Shown here: positions 60,766-64,000 of the stretch, in pieces | Position numbering within the stretch: the first letter of the stretch is position 1 | Layout: each line of letters starts with the position of its first letter | Assembly: GCA_913775175.1 (NCBI GenBank) | Contig: CAJYKU010000019.1 | Span: forward strand, 1 to 64,000 | Reading direction: 5' to 3' | Source: an uncultured Pantoea sp. | Lineage (GTDB): Bacteria > Pseudomonadota > Gammaproteobacteria > Enterobacterales > Enterobacteriaceae | DNA length: 64,000 nt | The notes under the pieces: generated by a model | What the model saw: the letters and a program-made list of their open reading frames with translations, nothing else | Databases searched by the model: none | Told to the model about the DNA's origin: nothing | Program-made: the position numbers and the translations under genes

Positions 60766-61347
60766 TTAATCTTTATCGATACGACTGGCGTCGGCACCCT
60801 GCTGACCACGATATTTTGCATCTTCCCGACGGTTATAAGGACGTGCAGCCGGGCCTGAGAGTGGTTCAAAACTGAGTGCGCCAATCAGCATACCGGGACG
60901 CAACGCCAGCGGCAGTTTACCAGAGTTAAAGAACTCCAGTACAATACGTCCCTGCCAGCCCGGGTCAATACGGTGTGCAGTTACGTGAACCATTAACCCT
61001 AGTCGTGCCAGTGAAGAACGTCCATCCAGCCAGCCAACCAGATCGTCCGGGATGGTAACTGACTCAAGCGTAACGGCCAGCGCCAGCTCGCCCGGATGCA
61101 GGAAAAAGGCTTCTCCCTCAGGCAGCACAATCTCATCGCTCATAACGCGATCCAGGGCTGCACTCACTGCCTGCTTGGGTCCGCTGAGATCGATATAAGC
61201 AGCAGTGTGACCACTAAAGGTCCGAAACTGATTGCCCAGCCGGACATCCACCGTGGCACCGTTGATCCGTTCTACCGGGGGACGTGGCTCAATGGCCAGC
61301 TTACCGCTGTCGAGCCAGGCTTCAATGTCGCGATCGCATAGTCTCAT
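60766..61347 (-). CDS. dcd: dCTP deaminase
   Basis: Homotrimeric enzyme that deaminates dCTP to dUTP, the main source of dUMP for thymidylate in enterobacteria. The 193-residue product equals E. coli Dcd. It begins [17 protein letters not shown] and has [23 protein letters not shown] and the catalytic glutamate in [11 protein letters not shown], plus the phosphate-binding C-terminal [14 protein letters not shown]. It lies between asmA and udk on the same strand. Confidence 0.96.
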   Translation of the reverse strand: MRLCDRDIEAWLDSGKLAIEPRPPVERINGATVDVRLGNQFRTFSGHTAAYIDLSGPKQAVSAALDRVMSDEIVLPEGEAFFLHPGELALAVTLESVTIPDDLVGWLDGRSSLARLGLMVHVTAHRIDPGWQGRIVLEFFNSGKLPLALRPGMLIGALSFEPLSGPAARPYNRREDAKYRGQQGADASRIDKD

Positions 61348-61379
61348 CGCATTAACTCCATTAATTTAGTGTAGCGAAA

Positions 61380-61401
61380 GGCTGCCGATGAGCTGGCAGC
61401 C
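61380..61401 (-). terminator. Hairpin between udk and dcd
   Basis: GGCTGCC (61380-61386) pairs with GGCAGCC (61395-61401) across an eight-base loop, in the 86-base gap after udk. No T-tract follows, so termination is uncertain. Confidence 0.35.
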
Positions 61402-61433
61402 ATGCCGCGTAATGCCCGGACGGACGCAGCGTA

Positions 61434-62072
61434 TTAAAGATACTGATTAATTTTCGCTTTGAGAATATCGATGGCGATGCGGTTTTTTCCGCCACGCGGC
61501 ACGATAATGTCAGCATATTGTTTGGACGGCTCAATAAACTGCAGGAACATCGGGCGTACTGTTTTCTGATACTGATTCATTACTGAATCCATCGAGCGGC
61601 CGCGTTCATTGACATCACGCTTCATACGACGCATCAGGCAGATATCCAGCGGCGTGTCGACGAAGATTGAGAAATTCATCTCCTGACGCAGACGCGCATC
61701 AGTCAGCAACAGGATCCCTTCAAGAATAATCACCTTTTTTGGTTTCAGGTGAATACTCTCGCTGGTGCGGGTATGTTCTACATAGCTATAAACCGGCAGA
61801 TCAATCCCCTGCCCTGCCTTGATTGCACGCAGATGCTGCAGGAGCAGATCGTGATCCATCGCGCTCGGGTGGTCGTAGTTGGTTTTTACCCTCTCTTCCA
61901 TGGTGAGGTGGCTTTGATCTTTATAGTAGGCATCTTCGGGGATCACACCGATATGCTCGTCACCGACCTGGTCACGGATTTCACGAAAGAGCGTGCTGGC
62001 GATAAGGCTTTTTCCGGATGCAGATGCACCTGCGATACCAACGATCACGCACTGATGGGACTTGTCAGTCAT
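61434..62072 (-). CDS. udk: Uridine/cytidine kinase
   Basis: P-loop kinase of pyrimidine salvage, phosphorylating uridine and cytidine. The 212-residue product (E. coli 213) shows the Walker [15 protein letters not shown] (about 13-26), [28 protein letters not shown], and [17 protein letters not shown]. All are typical of Udk. It is divergent from the PAP2-like gene. Confidence 0.96.
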   Translation of the reverse strand: MTDKSHQCVIVGIAGASASGKSLIASTLFREIRDQVGDEHIGVIPEDAYYKDQSHLTMEERVKTNYDHPSAMDHDLLLQHLRAIKAGQGIDLPVYSYVEHTRTSESIHLKPKKVIILEGILLLTDARLRQEMNFSIFVDTPLDICLMRRMKRDVNERGRSMDSVMNQYQKTVRPMFLQFIEPSKQYADIIVPRGGKNRIAIDILKAKINQYL

Positions 62073-62305
62073 ACTTTTTTAAGACCTGATAACTGGGAGC
62101 ACGCCTCTGCCGGAGCAGCAACGGGCCAAACGAGAGGATTTGGTGGCGGCAATTATAGGTATTTCGCGGGTTTGATGCCAGAGCAAATGCGGCGCGACCA
62201 CTTTTCAGACAATCCCCTTTTGGCAGCCAGTCGCTGAGCCGATAAACTAACGGGCTGCCCGTGCTATAGTTGCGCGGGTTGCCCGATAGCCCTGCAAGGA
62301 AATTT

Positions 62306-62917
62306 ATGAGCTGGAGAACATTGACCTACTTTGGCGACAGTATGCTGCTGATCCCCACTGCAGTAATTATTGCACTGGTACTGCCGTGGAAAAGTGATAA
62401 CCAGCGCACTGTCTGGTACTGGTTGCTGGCATTTGGTCTTGCTGGCCTGCTGGTGAGCCTGTCCAAAATTATGTTTCTCGGCTTTGGCATTGGCAGCGCG
62501 CGGTTTAATTTTACCGGTTTCAGTGGTCATAGTGCGATGTCCGCTACGCTATGGCCAGTGATGATGTGGCTGATCTCTGGCCGCTGGACCACCCGCTGGC
62601 GCGCACTGACCATAAGCATCGGATATGCCATTCCGCTGCTGGTGGGTTTCTCACGTCTGGTGATCCATGCCCATTCAGTGAGTGAAGTACTGGCGGGTCT
62701 GCTACTTGGCTTTACGCTGAGTAGTGCTTTTCTGCTCAGTCAGCGTCGTACCGTCCTGAAAGGGTTCAGTGCACTTCAGGTTGGCGTGGCATTTCTGGTT
62801 CCGCTGCTGCTGATGGGGCATGGTCGTGTTGCCACGACTCAGCAGTTTCTGGAACGTTTTTCCGCCAAGCTGGCCGGGCTGGAGAAACCCTATAAGCGGG
62901 CCGATCTGTTTCGTTAA
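62306..62917 (+). CDS. PAP2-superfamily membrane phosphatase-like protein
   Basis: Small polytopic inner-membrane protein with a degenerate PAP2 (type 2 phosphatidic acid phosphatase) signature. The 203-residue product has about six hydrophobic segments. FSGHSA (72-77) stands in for PSGH, and SRLVIHAHSVSE gives S116-R117, H123 and E127, close to SR-x5-H-x3-D. The first motif K-x6-RP is incomplete: K54 is present without RP. AAGGA precedes ATG 62306. Such proteins often dephosphorylate undecaprenyl pyrophosphate or lipid phosphates; that role here is only a guess. It is absent from this position in E. coli. Confidence 0.72.
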   Translation: MSWRTLTYFGDSMLLIPTAVIIALVLPWKSDNQRTVWYWLLAFGLAGLLVSLSKIMFLGFGIGSARFNFTGFSGHSAMSATLWPVMMWLISGRWTTRWRALTISIGYAIPLLVGFSRLVIHAHSVSEVLAGLLLGFTLSSAFLLSQRRTVLKGFSALQVGVAFLVPLLLMGHGRVATTQQFLERFSAKLAGLEKPYKRADLFR

Positions 62918-63034
62918 CTTCCCCACAATTAAGGCCATTTCAGCGTAAAGCTTCTGTGAAAATGTGCTAGCATACAAACAGATACTGACTGGCGCATTTT
63001 CTGCAGAGATGAATGCGCGTTGCTGGACTCGTGC

Positions 63035-64000
63035 ATGATTGTTGAGATAGTAACCGCGCAGGATAAGCCGCCAGGCTGCTGGCTTACTGCCACCGGGCTG
63101 GGCATCCTGGCGTTTCTGCTCACACTCTTCTGCCTGGAACTGATTGTTGTCAGCGAACGTATCTCGCCGCTATGGTATCCGACAGCACTCATGACCGGCG
63201 TGATATTCCGCGCGTCGTTCAGACATCTGCCGCTGCTGCTGGCTGCATGTATTATTGGCACCGCACTGGCGAATCTGCTGGTGATTGGCCCTGCTCTGGG
63301 CAATCTCAAGTTTGTTATCCTCAACCTGCTTCAGGCGCTACTGGCGGGCATTATGCTGCGTCTGTGGCTTAATCGTCAGGCGCCTCTCGATACCCTGCCT
63401 GACTGGGTACGCTTTGCGCTGAGCGCCGCACTGCTGGCGCCTCTGCTGGGCGGCCTTATCACGCTCTGGATGCTGGATGTGGATCGGCAGGCGCTGCTGC
63501 CCTTTTTTTCCACCTGGGTGGTGTCGGAAGTCATTGGCGTGCTGGCTCTGGCACCAGTGGTATTGCTGTGGCCCAATAAGCCAGTACGCGAACTGATCAC
63601 CCCAGGACGGCAGCTGGAGACGCTGCTGACGCTGCTGGTTACCCTGTTCGCCAGCTACCTCTCGTTACGTTTTTTGCCATGGCCCTTTACCTTTATTGTG
63701 GTCATTCTGTTCTGGTGCGCAGTACGACTGCCAAAGTTTGAAGCCTTTCTGCTGTTTTTTATTAATGCCAGCTTTATTTCTCTGCTGCTGGCGCTGGGCT
63801 GGGTCAATCCGTTGCCGGTAAGCCCAACGCTGGGGCCGGTTTCAACCTGGCTGCCCTTTTTACTGGTACTGCTGCCCAGCCATGTAATGTCACTGGTTAT
63901 GGATGCGTTTCGGCGTGAGAAAAGCCATATCACTGAAAGCGAAACGCGTTTTCGCAACGCTATGGAGTATTCCGCCATTGGCATGGCGCTGGTGGGAACT
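63035..64000 (+). CDS. dgcE: Diguanylate cyclase DgcE (YegE), N-terminal part
   Basis: Membrane-bound sensor with a MASE1 domain, PAS domains and GGDEF plus degenerate EAL in E. coli; it makes c-di-GMP and drives curli and biofilm control. The visible 322 residues run open to the window edge. They comprise about eight hydrophobic segments (MASE1; ISPLWYPTALMTGVIF and LPWPFTFIVVILFWCAVRLP) and then the first PAS start SETRFRNAMEYSAIGMALVGT, which is identical in E. coli YegE. ATG 63035 is the only suitable in-frame start. Its position beside udk matches E. coli. The catalytic part lies outside the window. Confidence 0.92.
   Translation, partial: MIVEIVTAQDKPPGCWLTATGLGILAFLLTLFCLELIVVSERISPLWYPTALMTGVIFRASFRHLPLLLAACIIGTALANLLVIGPALGNLKFVILNLLQALLAGIMLRLWLNRQAPLDTLPDWVRFALSAALLAPLLGGLITLWMLDVDRQALLPFFSTWVVSEVIGVLALAPVVLLWPNKPVRELITPGRQLETLLTLLVTLFASYLSLRFLPWPFTFIVVILFWCAVRLPKFEAFLLFFINASFISLLLALGWVNPLPVSPTLGPVSTWLPFLLVLLPSHVMSLVMDAFRREKSHITESETRFRNAMEYSAIGMALVGT

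Overview
The window is chromosomal DNA of an enterobacterium, most likely Erwiniaceae (Pantoea/Erwinia type). Gene order follows the E. coli sbcB-his-gnd-galF-wza-asmA-udk-yegE backbone. The colanic-acid locus is replaced by an amylovoran/stewartan-type exopolysaccharide (EPS) cluster (amsG/wza/wzb/wzc ... amsF/J/K/L), which is the Erwinia/Pantoea signature. I see no insertion sequence, prophage, CRISPR array or tRNA gene.

Layout: (1) 1-1922, the start of dacD and complete sbcB. (2) 1970-8062, a six-gene acid-sugar cassette (ygbN, otnI, otnC, otnK, ltnD, with divergent regulator ygbI) for catabolism of four-carbon acid sugars such as L-threonate or D-erythronate. (3) 8113-14095, a polyamine block: the putrescine importer plaP, puuA, and divergent puuD-puuR-puuB, lacking puuC, puuE and puuP. 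(4) 14129-22373, yeeZ, the his leader/attenuator and the full hisGDCBHAFI operon. (5) 22526-25094, three solitary genes: a YbaK-type deacylase, a cationic amino-acid binding protein and an M14-type desuccinylase/aspartoacylase-like enzyme. (6) 25136-41198, minus strand: wzz, gnd, a strongly AT-rich O-antigen block (GT, wzy, GT, two GT2 enzymes, wzx), rfbCADB, a wecA-type initiating transferase, galE and galF. (7) 41588-56484, minus strand: the EPS cluster. (8) 57295-64000: yegH, asmA, dcd, udk, a PAP2-like membrane protein and the 5' part of dgcE (yegE).

The two polysaccharide operons look separately promoted but similarly controlled. Each has a near-canonical JUMPStart/ops element in its leader (38769 and 56709), the recruitment signal for the antiterminator RfaH. 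The EPS operon also has an intrinsic terminator right after wzc and two candidate RcsAB boxes far upstream of amsG. The O-antigen block predicts a Wzx/Wzy-dependent polymer started on GlcNAc-1-P (or a related HexNAc-1-P) by the WecA-like enzyme, with rhamnose supplied by rfbBDAC and probably added next by a WbbL-like transferase. The EPS cluster has initiation, glycosyl transfer, flipping, export and chain-processing genes, but no Wzy polymerase where amsC lies in amylovoran clusters.

The most useful points to check are the missing EPS polymerase, the twin RfaH elements, a twin-arginine-like leader on AmsF, the repeated TTCACAT motif in front of the acid-sugar operon, and the truncated Puu pathway. 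No wholly new system was recognised; nearly every gene belongs to a known family.
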